Source: a virus. Taken from it: a DNA stretch of 54,292 bases. The notes under the pieces were generated by a model. That model searched no databases, was not told where the DNA came from, and saw nothing but the letters and a program-made list of their open reading frames with translations. Position numbers and translations under genes: made by a program. The stretch covers positions 1 to 54,292 of IMG/VR virus record IMGVR_UViG_3300046336_000175, one strand, 5' to 3'. Shown piece by piece: positions 16,251 through 24,859 of this stretch; position 1 is the first letter of the stretch, and every line of letters begins with the position of its first letter.

Positions 16251-16693
16251 AAAATACACAACAAGAAATTATCGAATGGTTTAGCAAGGCTGTTCCCAAC
16301 CCTACACAAGCAAACAAACGTGTGCAGATTGCTGTACACATTGAGGAATTTGCTGAGATGTTCAGAGGAATTGCCGCTGATGATAAAGATGCGATCAAAC
16401 TACTAGAGGAACTAACGGTAGTAGCGGAAAACGCTTCTAACTATCTGAAATCAAATCATCGAGTGAATATTTTTGCAGTTGACCCCAAAGAACTATTGGA
16501 CTCGCTGTGCGACCAACAGGTGACGGCAAACGGTGTGGGTTGGATGTTTGGGTATGATATGATTGGCTCGTTGGCTGAGGTGTCGGATTCTAACAATTCT
16601 AAATTTGTGAACGGAATGCCAATTTTTAATAATCAGGGTAAGATTGGGAAAGGTCCAGATTATTTTGAGCCCGACTTGAAAAAATTCTGTTAA
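16247..16693 (+). CDS. All-alpha NTP pyrophosphohydrolase (MazG/HisE-like), 148 aa
   Basis: Probably hydrolyses nucleoside triphosphates to monophosphates, as MazG-type house-cleaning enzymes do. The N-terminal half is helical with HIEEFAEMFRG (about residues 30-40), giving the E-x2-E metal-binding pattern. The second half has ELLDSLCDQQVTANGVG (about 83-99), matching the D-x2-CD/ExxD helix, followed by GSLAEVSDSNNSKF and the GKIGKGPDYFEPDL tail typical of phage members. The overlap with the upstream gene (ATGA) implies co-translation. Confidence 0.8.
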   Translation: MKNTQQEIIEWFSKAVPNPTQANKRVQIAVHIEEFAEMFRGIAADDKDAIKLLEELTVVAENASNYLKSNHRVNIFAVDPKELLDSLCDQQVTANGVGWMFGYDMIGSLAEVSDSNNSKFVNGMPIFNNQGKIGKGPDYFEPDLKKFC

Positions 16694-16722
16694 TTGCTAG
16701 CTGTCTCATCAAGAAACTTATC

Positions 16723-16953
16723 ATGGAAACTAACACCACCGTAGATTCTTTATTACTTACACTGCGTACTATATTTCCAAATTGCGACCCAATCGAAGCA
16801 GTGGGTGCACTCATGATCGCAGCCATTGCGGCTGATGACCGGTTGAGTGCAGAAATGGCAACTGCTGCGGTTGATTCAATTTCCGAAGTCGTAAGGATAC
16901 TCACTTGGTTTTCGGATGGGGATATACCAACTAGCACTGGACCACACAAGTGA
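16723..16953 (+). CDS. Small hypothetical protein, 76 aa
   Basis: Acidic, helical protein rich in Ala and Thr, with no recognisable motif. Its TGA overlaps the GTG start of uvsW (GTGA, 16950-16953), which supports translation and coupling to the helicase. Function unknown. Confidence 0.6.
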   Translation: METNTTVDSLLLTLRTIFPNCDPIEAVGALMIAAIAADDRLSAEMATAAVDSISEVVRILTWFSDGDIPTSTGPHK

Positions 16954-18380
16954 ATAATACACAACAACAACGTACCTGTACTGTAACGATCAAGGATGAG
17001 GTTACTTGTACGCTTAGTGGTCTGCAGTCGGAGCACACTGACATCCTAGTAAAAAATAATAGTTTCTACATTCCTGGATACAAGTATATGCCATTGTACA
17101 AGCTTGGGAGGTGGGACGGCAAAGTTTCTTTCTTCACTGGTACAGGTCGGGCGTACCAAGCTTTCTTACCAGATATTATCGCCACTGTACAACGCTTGGG
17201 ATACAAACTCAAGTTGAATGACTTGAGAAGTACACTGAATATCGATGTAGCCAACATTAGTGATGATATATTTGGTGAGTATGGGATTACACTGAGAAAG
17301 CACCAAGTCGATGCTGTCAATGCTATCATTGATCAATACCACAAAGGTATTATTCTGGCGTCAACCGGCTCTGGTAAAACATATATATGCGCGGCGCTGA
17401 GCAAAGTGTATCAAGAAGTTGGGTTCCGAACAATCGTAATTGTGCCGAGTGTCACTCTCATCAACCAAACAGTCAAATCATACGAGAGCGTTGGCCTTGA
17501 TGTTGGCTCTTACTCTGGCAAATCAAAAGATTTAGATCACACTCACGTGATCTCTACATGGCAGGCTCTCAAGAATCATCCAGAAATTATATCTGGTGGT
17601 GGATTCAATGCAATTATTTGCGATGAGGTTCATGGCGCCCGAGGTGAGGTGCTTCAAAAACTGTTGATTAAGCACGGAGGTAATATTCCAGTGCGAATAG
17701 GGTGCACTGGAACTCTACCAAAAGATGAATCTGATAAACGAACAGTGCTGGCGGGTATAGGTAATGGAATTGTGTACACAATCGAAGCCGCCACACTGAT
17801 GGACCAGGGGTTGTTGGCTACAATCCAAATTACTCAGATGGCACTACAGGATACTCACGATCCAAAAAACAATTCATTTTCTGAATATGATTTTGAGAAG
17901 AAAGCGCTGATCCTGGACGACGCACGTAACGAATATCTTGCTGATTTTATCAGCCGGACGGGCGAAAAGGGTAATACACTAATCCTAGTGTCTTCTGTGA
18001 AGCAAGGAAAGACTCTTGCAACGTTGATTGGAGATTCGTGTGTATTCTTGTACGGCAAAGATAAAGAAAAAGATCGGCAGACGGCGTACGATTTATTTGA
18101 AACAAGTGACAACATCACCGTGATCGCCAACGTCCAGATTGCTGGTACAGGCCTTAGTATCGACCGGGTATTCTATTTAATTCTACTAGATATCGGCAAG
18201 TCTTTCACCCGAGTCGTTCAAGCGATTGGACGAGGATTGAGAATGTCTTCGGATAAGAAACATGTTGATATGTATGACATCGGAACTAACTACTCATTTG
18301 GCGCCGGTCATGCGCGCCAAAGGGCGAAGTATTATTCAGAAGCGCGCTATTCAAACAGGGTCGAGAAGATCAAGTATTGA
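16950..18380 (+). CDS. uvsW: UvsW-like superfamily 2 DNA helicase
   Basis: UvsW unwinds branched DNA and R-loops and helps switch replication from origin-dependent to recombination-dependent mode. The 476 residues (T4 about 500) show an N-terminal accessory domain (1-110), a Q-like segment, Walker A ASTGSGKT (137-144), motif Ia VIVPSVTLINQT (163-174), DEVH box (225-228), motif III GCTGTLP, and motif VI VQAIGRGLRMS near residue 425. The start is a GTG overlapping the previous stop. Another SF2 repair helicase is possible, but gene context favours UvsW. Confidence 0.88.
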   Translation: MNNTQQQRTCTVTIKDEVTCTLSGLQSEHTDILVKNNSFYIPGYKYMPLYKLGRWDGKVSFFTGTGRAYQAFLPDIIATVQRLGYKLKLNDLRSTLNIDVANISDDIFGEYGITLRKHQVDAVNAIIDQYHKGIILASTGSGKTYICAALSKVYQEVGFRTIVIVPSVTLINQTVKSYESVGLDVGSYSGKSKDLDHTHVISTWQALKNHPEIISGGGFNAIICDEVHGARGEVLQKLLIKHGGNIPVRIGCTGTLPKDESDKRTVLAGIGNGIVYTIEAATLMDQGLLATIQITQMALQDTHDPKNNSFSEYDFEKKALILDDARNEYLADFISRTGEKGNTLILVSSVKQGKTLATLIGDSCVFLYGKDKEKDRQTAYDLFETSDNITVIANVQIAGTGLSIDRVFYLILLDIGKSFTRVVQAIGRGLRMSSDKKHVDMYDIGTNYSFGAGHARQRAKYYSEARYSNRVEKIKY

Positions 18381-18414
18381 GACGTCCGTTCTTAATTATT
18401 GCACCACACGGGGG

Positions 18415-18443
18415 TTGACCACTATTAGTGGTTCGACTATGAT
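18415..18443 (+). promoter_or_regulatory. sigma70-like promoter with internal hairpin
   Basis: TTGACC (18415-18420), a 17-base spacer and TATGAT (18438-18443). The spacer and -35 include ACCACT-ATT-AGTGGT, a perfect six-base inverted repeat that could be an operator. It lies about 35 bases before the next ATG. Confidence 0.5.
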
Positions 18444-18477
18444 GTCTTATACACTTGCATAGACTACATAACAAAAC

Positions 18478-18969
18478 ATGATTTTAATTGATAAAACAGA
18501 CGCACCAAGGCCAATAACAACTCTTCAAGACTTGAAGAATATGTCTGAGGGTTTTTGGAACTTCAACCTCAAGCACCAAGACTATTTCTGTACCCCTATT
18601 TCTGTAGGTGTAGAAATGCAATCATCATCACTGACACTGGAGGTTGGAGGTAACTTTATTCACCTCCCCGTAGATTGGCATGTGGTTGTCTGTGACAAAG
18701 CAACGTGTACGATGGATGTGATCAAGGTACACGAACTTACGAATAGCAATTTCAAGTTGTTTGTTGTGGGTCCTAAACACCATACTGTGATTGATAGTGG
18801 ATATCGAGTCGTGAATTTTGATCAATCACGGACATTCTTTCACCCCTCCCTCACGAAGCATCAGGTAGTCTGCATTGCAGTTTCACCTACTCGTTGGATC
18901 CTAGTATCTCCACATGACTTCTGGCAGAAGTTTTTGAAGAACATGTGTCCGGCCGATTTAATAATGTAA
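18478..18969 (+). CDS. Hypothetical protein, 163 aa
   Basis: Separate from uvsW by a gap holding a sigma70-like promoter. The protein is beta-rich, with alternating hydrophobic residues (LTLEVGGNFIHLPVDWHVVV near residues 44-63, VVCIAVSPTRWILVSPHDFW near 129-148). No membrane segment or catalytic motif stands out. I do not recognise the family. Confidence 0.65.
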   Translation: MILIDKTDAPRPITTLQDLKNMSEGFWNFNLKHQDYFCTPISVGVEMQSSSLTLEVGGNFIHLPVDWHVVVCDKATCTMDVIKVHELTNSNFKLFVVGPKHHTVIDSGYRVVNFDQSRTFFHPSLTKHQVVCIAVSPTRWILVSPHDFWQKFLKNMCPADLIM

Positions 18970-18980
18970 CAGGAATCAAC

Positions 18981-19298
18981 ATGACAAATAAACTACCACT
19001 CACAAAAATTGCGAAGATTAAGCCTACCGTAATGTCACTTGATGAATTCCGGTCGTATCTCAAGGGGATTATGTTCGTCGGAGGAAAGAATTGGGTACCG
19101 AATGCTCAACAGTGGTCGGCGATTGTTCAAATTATAGATCAACTGGACATCAAACCAGTTGCTCCTATTGTAAAACAATACCCAAGCGTCGCACAACCAG
19201 TGTGGAATTCACCACCACCCATTGAATATCCACAACACGTGAACACATCAACACTTAGTCAATCAACCGGTGAAGATACATTCCCATCATTTGTGTGA
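18981..19298 (+). CDS. Hypothetical protein, 105 aa
   Basis: Start at 18981 is preferred over an earlier in-frame ATG (18945, inside the previous gene) because AGGA lies about ten bases before it. The first half contains a helix-forming block (PTVMSLDEFRSYLKGIMFVG) and NWVPNAQQWSAIVQIIDQLD, and the second half is Pro/Ser/Thr-rich and probably disordered. Function unknown. Confidence 0.6.
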   Translation: MTNKLPLTKIAKIKPTVMSLDEFRSYLKGIMFVGGKNWVPNAQQWSAIVQIIDQLDIKPVAPIVKQYPSVAQPVWNSPPPIEYPQHVNTSTLSQSTGEDTFPSFV

Positions 19299-19324
19299 TA
19301 TCACGAATACTGGAGGCGTCCTGA

Positions 19325-19873
19325 GTGGGAGAATACCTTGAATTGTCAGGCCGATTCTTATTGGAATCGGGCATCACTGTTACTTCCGCAAAGCAACTAG
19401 AGTCCTCCAATTCTAGTCTGTTGAAGCGGGTGGTACCATCAGCACTCCGAGTATTTTCACTGAGTGATAAACTAAGAGAATTCAACAAATTTGCAATCCA
19501 ACCAATCGCTGAATTTAGTCCTAGAGATCTTGAATACAATTTCACTCAGGACCTAACGATTCCAGAAGCATTTAAACAAATAAATATAGTAGATGTTCTA
19601 AATAACTTACACGGTGACTATATAGTCACCAAAGCTAATTTTGCAACGTACCACACAATATTCAAACAAGAACTTGCTTGGTTTCAAACACACAACAGGA
19701 TAGATATACTAAGGACTGTGTACTATATTGTACATTCTCTGAAAACCCACAACGTACCTTGGGGTATTGGTCGAGGTAGCTCAGTGTACAGTTATCTTTT
19801 GTTCTTATTGGGATTACACTACATTGACCCAATCGAACATGAGTTGGATTACAGAGAATTTTTACGTGATTGA
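19325..19873 (+). CDS. DNA polymerase III alpha-like fragment, N-terminal (RGSSV) part
   Basis: 182 residues. The C-terminal third reads GIGRGSSVYSYLLFLLGLHY, then DPIEHELDYREFLRD, which matches the palm-entry region of bacterial DnaE (GRGSAAGSLVAY..G..DPL...LLFERFL). The protein stops exactly where DnaE continues into its catalytic Asp motif. The gene at 24275 begins with MDLDIDVP, which looks like that motif, so the two genes appear to be halves of one protein. No PHP domain is seen. Start is a GTG with GGAGG about ten bases upstream. Whether the pair has polymerase activity is unknown; the phage's own B-family polymerase is not in this window. Confidence 0.7.
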   Translation: MGEYLELSGRFLLESGITVTSAKQLESSNSSLLKRVVPSALRVFSLSDKLREFNKFAIQPIAEFSPRDLEYNFTQDLTIPEAFKQINIVDVLNNLHGDYIVTKANFATYHTIFKQELAWFQTHNRIDILRTVYYIVHSLKTHNVPWGIGRGSSVYSYLLFLLGLHYIDPIEHELDYREFLRD

Positions 19874-19897
19874 CAAATTATCATACACATATATTAA
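19870..19897 (+). promoter_or_regulatory. Possible sigma70-like promoter
   Basis: TTGACA (19870-19875), 16 bases, then TATTAA (19892-19897), just before the AAAGGAAATAAAA ribosome binding site of the gene at 19909. The -10 is poor, and the predicted start of transcription would fall within the ribosome binding site. Confidence 0.3.
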
Positions 19898-19908
19898 AGG
19901 AAATAAAA

Positions 19909-20232
19909 ATGGCTAAGATGATTAAAAGTGCTCGCGGCGAGCTAATTGATTGGGACTTGTTGAATGTGCAGTCGGCAGTGGGAAATAACGTTGCTCCTAC
20001 TGTTGATGTAGTCAACCCAGTTGAACAAGCTGCTCGCAAACGTATGAAGGCTAGCATGGAAGCTGCAAAGCGCATGGTAAAGCAGAAGGCGCAGGATGAA
20101 GAAGCCGCAAAAGCTCGAGCCATCTTAGCATCCATAGAAGTAGTTGTGCCTGAGTCGACAATCGAGCACCCTACAGACACAGTAGAAGCTCAAAATTCAT
20201 CAACATATTCTTCAAAATCAAAATCAAAATGA
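19909..20232 (+). CDS. Hypothetical basic helical protein, 107 aa
   Basis: The ATG at 19909 follows AAAGGAAATAAAA, one of the best ribosome binding sites in the window, so strong translation is likely. The N-terminus MAKMIKSARGELIDWDLL is followed by a long Lys/Ala/Glu-rich helix (about residues 45-78) and a Ser/Lys-rich tail. Similar small proteins occur in other T4-like phages near replication genes, as far as I recall, without known function. It overlaps the next gene by four bases. Confidence 0.7.
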   Translation: MAKMIKSARGELIDWDLLNVQSAVGNNVAPTVDVVNPVEQAARKRMKASMEAAKRMVKQKAQDEEAAKARAILASIEVVVPESTIEHPTDTVEAQNSSTYSSKSKSK

Positions 20233-20516
20233 TTGACCCAATTAAAAATAGCATTCTGTTTCAATTTGATGATGAGGTGCGAGGTGGGCGATTCCACGAT
20301 GTATCAGAGTCTGGAATTATCCTAGGATCCTCCCATGATAGTCAAGTCAAGGTAGCCCGATGGGGGACTGTTGTTGCTATCGGTCCTGACGTCGAAGATA
20401 TTGGTGTGGGTGAGCACATCCTGATTGAAGCAATGGGTTGGACATCAGATATTACTGCTGATGGAGTCAGAGTGTGGCGGACTGATGATACTAAAGTACT
20501 GGCTGTTGAGGAGTGA
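20229..20516 (+). CDS. GroES-like co-chaperonin
   Basis: 95 residues, matching the length of GroES. Visible features are the N-terminal strand MIDPIKNSILFQF, a mobile-loop-like segment (SESGIILGSSHDSQ, about residues 26-39), VARWGTVVAIGPDVEDIGVG (about 42-61, the A-x-V-x-A-x-G-P core) and the closing strands WRTDDTKVLAVEE. T4 gp31 and relatives replace host GroES to fold the major capsid protein with host GroEL. No GroEL is encoded here. Coupled to the preceding gene by ATGA. Confidence 0.8.
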   Translation: MIDPIKNSILFQFDDEVRGGRFHDVSESGIILGSSHDSQVKVARWGTVVAIGPDVEDIGVGEHILIEAMGWTSDITADGVRVWRTDDTKVLAVEE

Positions 20517-20522
20517 CACTCA

Positions 20523-20753
20523 ATGGTTACGCTACGTGAAGCGCTTGGTAGACAACTCGCCGCTGGGGCGGTAAAATATAGTACATTTCCAGTGCATGTA
20601 TTGAATCAGGTGGCACCCACCTTCAACTCGAAATGTCCGTCCCTTTCTATATTGGCGATCAACTCTACAGATATTGATCTATATACGTGGGATTCTGTAG
20701 AAGAAATTCCCAACTCTGTGATTCCACGAGTCGTACATCTTCGATTAAAATAA
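20523..20753 (+). CDS. Small hypothetical protein, 76 aa
   Basis: Begins six bases after the GroES-like gene ends. N-terminal helix (LREALGRQLAAGAVKY) and a C-terminal beta-rich part. No motif recognised. Confidence 0.55.
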   Translation: MVTLREALGRQLAAGAVKYSTFPVHVLNQVAPTFNSKCPSLSILAINSTDIDLYTWDSVEEIPNSVIPRVVHLRLK

Positions 20754-20762
20754 CTGCTTAAT

Positions 20763-21896
20763 ATGCCACTCATTATACTGCTATCACTGTCCGCGTTTTC
20801 ATTAGCCGCCGCCTCTGGCTTTTTCAGTGTCGTCGGACTCGCAACTACATTCGCCGGTTCGTTCTGGGCCGTAGTTGCGCTGGGCAGTACAATTGAGTTT
20901 GGTAAACTAGTTGCTGTTAGCTTTTTATACAGGTTCTGGGGTGACATAAATGTATTGACGAAGATGCTGCTGATTACCATAGTTAGCCTCGTGATGTTTG
21001 TCACGAGCTTTGGGGTGTTTGGTTTCTTGACTCACGCAAACCAGACTGATATGATAGCTCTCAAACAGTCCAACAGTACTCTCGAGTTCTTGATTTCGGA
21101 AGAAAAACAACTTCAGATGCGTAAGACTCAGATCGATCAACAAGTATCACAACTCAAAGATACGGACGTATCAGGTAGGGTGAAGTTGAGTAAACAATTC
21201 TCAGCTGAGATATCGACAATCAACAAGCGGTTACCTGTAATTGCGATTGAAAAGCAAAAATTAGCTAGTACTCAAATCACTCAACAAGCGGATGTTGGAC
21301 CAATGATATACCTAGCCAAGACATTTGGATACGACGTTGACGTAGCAGTCACGTGGTTTACAATACTCTTGGTATTAGTGTTCGATCCACTGGCTGTGTT
21401 GTTGACTATATGCACCAACATAGCAATTGCTAAGCGAGCTGAAGATAAGGGTATCGATAAGATTCCTGTAATTGTTCAGAATGTTACTAGGGTGGATCCG
21501 ATTGCTCCACCAGCTACCATGAAACACCAAGAACCCCCCCTACCAGTGGAACAGGTTATCAGTAAGCCGAGTTGGACAGTGAAATTCAACCAACTCTCGC
21601 CACAAACTCCAGCGGATGTAAAATATACATTTTCGGATCCCATAATTACCCCTGGAATTACTAGCCCTACTCTCGAGCCCCTCAACATAACACTAATGCA
21701 ATCAGACTGGACTCACTTCTCAAATAAAATTAAGAGTGATGATGAACTCTCGGCAAAAATTGCGCAGCTGCAGCAGTACATTGCGGATCTTGAATCGAGG
21801 AGTGATCCATTGACATCTGATGAACAAATCCTGAAAGAGCGTATAATAGCATTCATTCAACGTAAACAATCAGAATCAATGGATCAAGAAGCATGA
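20763..21896 (+). CDS. Membrane protein with central coiled coil, 377 aa
   Basis: Four probable transmembrane helices: residues 1-22, about 33-55, about 66-90 and a pair-like segment about 198-225. Between the third and fourth lies a long helical region (about 97-175) with coiled-coil character. The C-terminal 140 residues are polar and include a second helix (about 325-372). The layout suggests an inner-membrane protein with large cytoplasmic or periplasmic helices. I know of similar proteins in marine T4-like phages but not of a function. It overlaps gp44 by four bases. Confidence 0.7.
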   Translation: MPLIILLSLSAFSLAAASGFFSVVGLATTFAGSFWAVVALGSTIEFGKLVAVSFLYRFWGDINVLTKMLLITIVSLVMFVTSFGVFGFLTHANQTDMIALKQSNSTLEFLISEEKQLQMRKTQIDQQVSQLKDTDVSGRVKLSKQFSAEISTINKRLPVIAIEKQKLASTQITQQADVGPMIYLAKTFGYDVDVAVTWFTILLVLVFDPLAVLLTICTNIAIAKRAEDKGIDKIPVIVQNVTRVDPIAPPATMKHQEPPLPVEQVISKPSWTVKFNQLSPQTPADVKYTFSDPIITPGITSPTLEPLNITLMQSDWTHFSNKIKSDDELSAKIAQLQQYIADLESRSDPLTSDEQILKERIIAFIQRKQSESMDQEA

Positions 21897-22813
21897 AAGA
21901 ATTATGGGTATCAAAGTATTCACCGACAAATCTCAACGAATACACATTTTCTAGCCCTGAAATCAAATCAGTAATCCGAGAATTTGTAATTGAAAAGTCT
22001 ATTCCGCACTTGTTATTAGCAGGTTCTCCAGGTACTGGCAAAAGCACACTGGCTGAATTGCTGATTTTAGCGTGTAAAATTGAACCGCAGGATGTATTGA
22101 TTATCGACGGATCTAAAGACAATGATGTCAATACCGTTCGAGATCGGGTGATCAATTTTGTGATCACTTCGGGGTTTGGTGATATGAAGGTTGTGTTGAT
22201 TGAGGAAGCAGACCGGTTATCTACTGCTAGCCAAGACACACTCCGGGAAGTAATGGTTCGTTACAGCGATGACGCTCGCTTCATCCTTACCGCGAATCAT
22301 CCTCATAAAATCACACCAGCCCTCAAGTCTAGGTGCGGTGAGACGATTAATTTCACCTCACTCCCTTATGCCGCTATGGTGAAACGAGCTGTCACTATAT
22401 TAGAATCCGAAAATATCGAGCACGAGCTTGCTGATGTCGAGGCAATAATTAAAAGTAAGTCCCCTGATCTTAGAGCCGTAATTAATACGCTACAACAAAG
22501 GTGTGTTCGGGGTAAGTTGCTATCTTTCTCTTCTGACGATAAGCAGTCGGACCTGGTTGATATGTTTCTGACATCTAATTATTCAGAGATGATTGCCCGA
22601 GTGACGAGAGATATGTCACCCACTGAATTGAGTTCGTGTTACACAGATCTATTCAATGCTCTTGTTGTTCATCCTGTGATTTCGGAGGACTCTAATAAAT
22701 TCGACAGGGCACTCATCGCAATCGCACAATATCAATACCAGCACTCTTTCTCTGCAGACCCTGCTATTTGTGTAGCCGCGCTTATTTCTCAATTCCGATT
22801 AATCGAACAATAA
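21893..22813 (+). CDS. 44: Clamp-loader large subunit, T4 gp44-like
   Basis: AAA+ ATPase that, with gp62, opens the sliding clamp gp45 and loads it on primer-template DNA. The 306 residues (T4 gp44: 319) show WVSKYSP near the N-terminus (residues 5-11), Walker A GSPGTGKS (44-51), Walker B VLIEEAD (101-107), sensor 1 FILTANH (130-136) and SRC (146-148), the arginine-finger motif of clamp loaders. LRAVINTLQQRC near residue 192 matches sensor 2. It is coupled to the membrane-protein gene (ATGA), and a gp62 candidate lies two genes downstream. Confidence 0.92.
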   Translation: MKELWVSKYSPTNLNEYTFSSPEIKSVIREFVIEKSIPHLLLAGSPGTGKSTLAELLILACKIEPQDVLIIDGSKDNDVNTVRDRVINFVITSGFGDMKVVLIEEADRLSTASQDTLREVMVRYSDDARFILTANHPHKITPALKSRCGETINFTSLPYAAMVKRAVTILESENIEHELADVEAIIKSKSPDLRAVINTLQQRCVRGKLLSFSSDDKQSDLVDMFLTSNYSEMIARVTRDMSPTELSSCYTDLFNALVVHPVISEDSNKFDRALIAIAQYQYQHSFSADPAICVAALISQFRLIEQ

Positions 22814-22821
22814 CCCATACT

Positions 22822-23145
22822 ATGTCACACACAACACTTCCAGATTCTATCACTTCTCTTATCACCAAGACCAACCCCAACGACAAAATTGCGTTCGCAC
22901 GGCGGGTGGCCAATTTGGATGAGTGGGTAACATCTACAATCTCCCCAATTGAGACACAGATCACAGATCTTCGTGCAAAACTGCTGCCCCTTTACGATCA
23001 GATGGATGTACTTAAAACCGACGCTGCAGAGTTTTGTATCCACTCACCTGAGTTGCTGACTGTAATTAGTAGCAACGAAGATGGTGAACCGGAAACAATC
23101 AAGTGCAAATTTTGTTCTATGATATTTCACATTGGCGATGAGTGA
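22822..23145 (+). CDS. Hypothetical protein, 107 aa, with C-terminal Cys pair
   Basis: ATG at 22822 is preferred over one inside gp44. The first 70 residues are helical with coiled-coil features. The C-terminus has IKCKFCSMIFHIGD, so one C-x2-C pair with a further Cys and His upstream (FCIHSPE) could form a zinc ribbon. It lies between gp44 and the gp62 candidate and overlaps the latter by eight bases. Function unknown. Confidence 0.6.
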   Translation: MSHTTLPDSITSLITKTNPNDKIAFARRVANLDEWVTSTISPIETQITDLRAKLLPLYDQMDVLKTDAAEFCIHSPELLTVISSNEDGEPETIKCKFCSMIFHIGDE

Positions 23146-23539
23146 GGTCACACTGTTCCAGGTCCTGGATCAACTCAATCAACACAATACTACCATAACA
23201 CATGCACTCACTGAAAGCGAACAGAAGAAGTTCGCTCCTCTTGTGCTAATGAAATGGATGTTCTATAGTGGTGTTGCGCCGATTACCCTTCAACGAGTGA
23301 ATGCAAATTTCTTCCAACACACTGGGCCAATGCAACTGTCGTTATTAGGTACGGCTGGAGGAGCACCTAAGCATCCAAGGTGGAAGTGGATTAAGTCGTC
23401 CGGGGGGAAGGCACAACAATCTGAAGTGTTGATCGATGCTGTTATGAATGAATACCACATCAACCGATCTACGGCGCTATCAGTACTAGACCTATTCTCT
23501 GAAGCAGACGCATCAGAATTATTAGACGCTCACAAATAA
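23138..23539 (+). CDS. 62: Clamp-loader small subunit candidate, gp62-like
   Basis: 133 residues from the ATG at 23138 (a TTG two codons earlier is possible). T4 gp62 is 187 residues, so this is short. The C-terminal half, HPRWKW..., SEVLIDAVMNEYHINRSTAL and then a helix, parallels the T4 gp62 segment with KRYGKW, EVLIIKLLAKRYQVNTNDAI. This and the position just after gp44 are the only support. The alternative is an unrelated small replication protein. Confidence 0.5.
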   Translation: MSEVTLFQVLDQLNQHNTTITHALTESEQKKFAPLVLMKWMFYSGVAPITLQRVNANFFQHTGPMQLSLLGTAGGAPKHPRWKWIKSSGGKAQQSEVLIDAVMNEYHINRSTALSVLDLFSEADASELLDAHK

Positions 23540-23562
23540 TTTCTCGTGTATAGTTGGACTAT

Positions 23563-24270
23563 ATGGCTGTTACCAAAAAATCCAATCCCGATAAAAAAAC
23601 AAAATATAGCTACGTATGCACGCACTGCGACAAAGCGTACGTAAACGAATCTATGTTCCTTGAGCATACTTGCATGCAAATGCAACGCGCTCAAAAAATG
23701 AAGACCACTGAGGGTATGTCTGCTTGGATGGCGTACTGTACTTGGATGAAACTCCAGGGTAGAAAGATTCCGCATCAGACCACTTTCATCGAATCTCGAT
23801 ATTACCAATCGCTGATTAAGTTTGCTGGATTTGTACAATCTATCCCAACCATCGATGTCGATGATTACATTCGTCTGATGATTAAGTTGGCTATGCAGCC
23901 TGCAATCTGGACGCACCCAGATGTTTATAAAATGTACATCAAATCAACGAAGCAAGAGTCTCCTATCAAACAGGTTCAAAACTCCACACTATTCATAATG
24001 AGCGAGTGTGATAAGGCCAATGTAGACATCAGTGAATTCTTCCAAAACACGCCATGTCCACAACTTATTCAATGGGTTCGTGAGAATGATGTAACTCCTT
24101 GGTTGTTACTCGTTAGTACTAAGTTTAAACAATGGTATGGAGGCCTTGATGAAGATGATCAAGAGCGAGTGAATGGTGTTATCGACATTGAGAATTGGAC
24201 AACTAAGATCCGCAACAATCCAACCGTAGTTCAGACAGCAAAATCCATATTAGTTGAATTAGGGTTATAA
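23563..24270 (+). CDS. C2H2 zinc-finger-like hypothetical protein, 235 aa
   Basis: Residues 16-37 read YVCTHCDKAYVNESMFLEHT followed by C, giving C-x2-C-x12-H-x-C, a classical zinc-finger shape with Cys in place of the last His. The rest is helical, with aromatic-rich segments (AWMAYCTWMKLQGR, PWLLLVSTKFKQWYGG). Probably a nucleic-acid-binding protein of the replication block. ATG at 23563 is chosen over a TTG three codons earlier. I do not know the family's function. Confidence 0.7.
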   Translation: MAVTKKSNPDKKTKYSYVCTHCDKAYVNESMFLEHTCMQMQRAQKMKTTEGMSAWMAYCTWMKLQGRKIPHQTTFIESRYYQSLIKFAGFVQSIPTIDVDDYIRLMIKLAMQPAIWTHPDVYKMYIKSTKQESPIKQVQNSTLFIMSECDKANVDISEFFQNTPCPQLIQWVRENDVTPWLLLVSTKFKQWYGGLDEDDQERVNGVIDIENWTTKIRNNPTVVQTAKSILVELGL

Positions 24271-24274
24271 GCAC

Positions 24275-24859
24275 ATGGATCTTGATATTGATGTACCGTC
24301 TGGGTTTGACCCCCGAGTAATATTTGGCGACAGTTGTGTCCGAGCTTCACGAGTTGATGGAAATCAACTAATTAAGCACCCCTGTGGTGTGTACTTTGAG
24401 TCTGTTCCAAGAGACAGCGCCACAGACTTGGCTGCAATCACATTTAAGAAGGCAGATCAATTAGGGTACACTAAGTATGATTTTTTGCATCTATCAATCT
24501 TAGATCAATTTACTAATCACAGCGAAATAACAGAATTGCTCAAGCGGGAAATTCCGTGGCATCTATTGAGAGACAGGAGCATTGTAGAGCAACTATTTCA
24601 ACTTCGGAACAGCTGGGACATATTAGCGCGTGTACAGCCAACTAATATCCAATGTTTAGCAGATGTTGTTGCCATGATTCGCCCCGGTAAGAGGGAACTA
24701 ATTGAAGCTTACCTACGTTCACCGGCCGCAGTGCGAGAAAAATTGTACAGAATATCAGAAACCGAAGATAAATCATCATTTAGACGTGGTCACGCGATCG
24801 CATATGCGTATATCATTGCACTACAACTAATTAAGACTTTGCCTTCGGGCGAATCTTAG
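24275..24859 (+). CDS. DNA polymerase III alpha-like fragment, C-terminal part
   Basis: 194 residues beginning MDLDIDVPSGF, which looks like the catalytic D-x-D motif of DnaE (PDIDIDF). Later segments also match DnaE: KYDFLHLSILD, then LADVVAMIRPGKRELIEAY (about residues 125-143; compare the fingers motif ..IVALYRPGP) and RRGHAIAYAYIIALQLIKT (compare FNKSHAAAYA). It is far shorter than real DnaE and would form a minimal palm-fingers unit with the fragment at 19325. Stop codon overlaps the convergent membrane-protein gene by 29 bases. Activity cannot be judged from sequence. Confidence 0.7.
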   Translation: MDLDIDVPSGFDPRVIFGDSCVRASRVDGNQLIKHPCGVYFESVPRDSATDLAAITFKKADQLGYTKYDFLHLSILDQFTNHSEITELLKREIPWHLLRDRSIVEQLFQLRNSWDILARVQPTNIQCLADVVAMIRPGKRELIEAYLRSPAAVREKLYRISETEDKSSFRRGHAIAYAYIIALQLIKTLPSGES

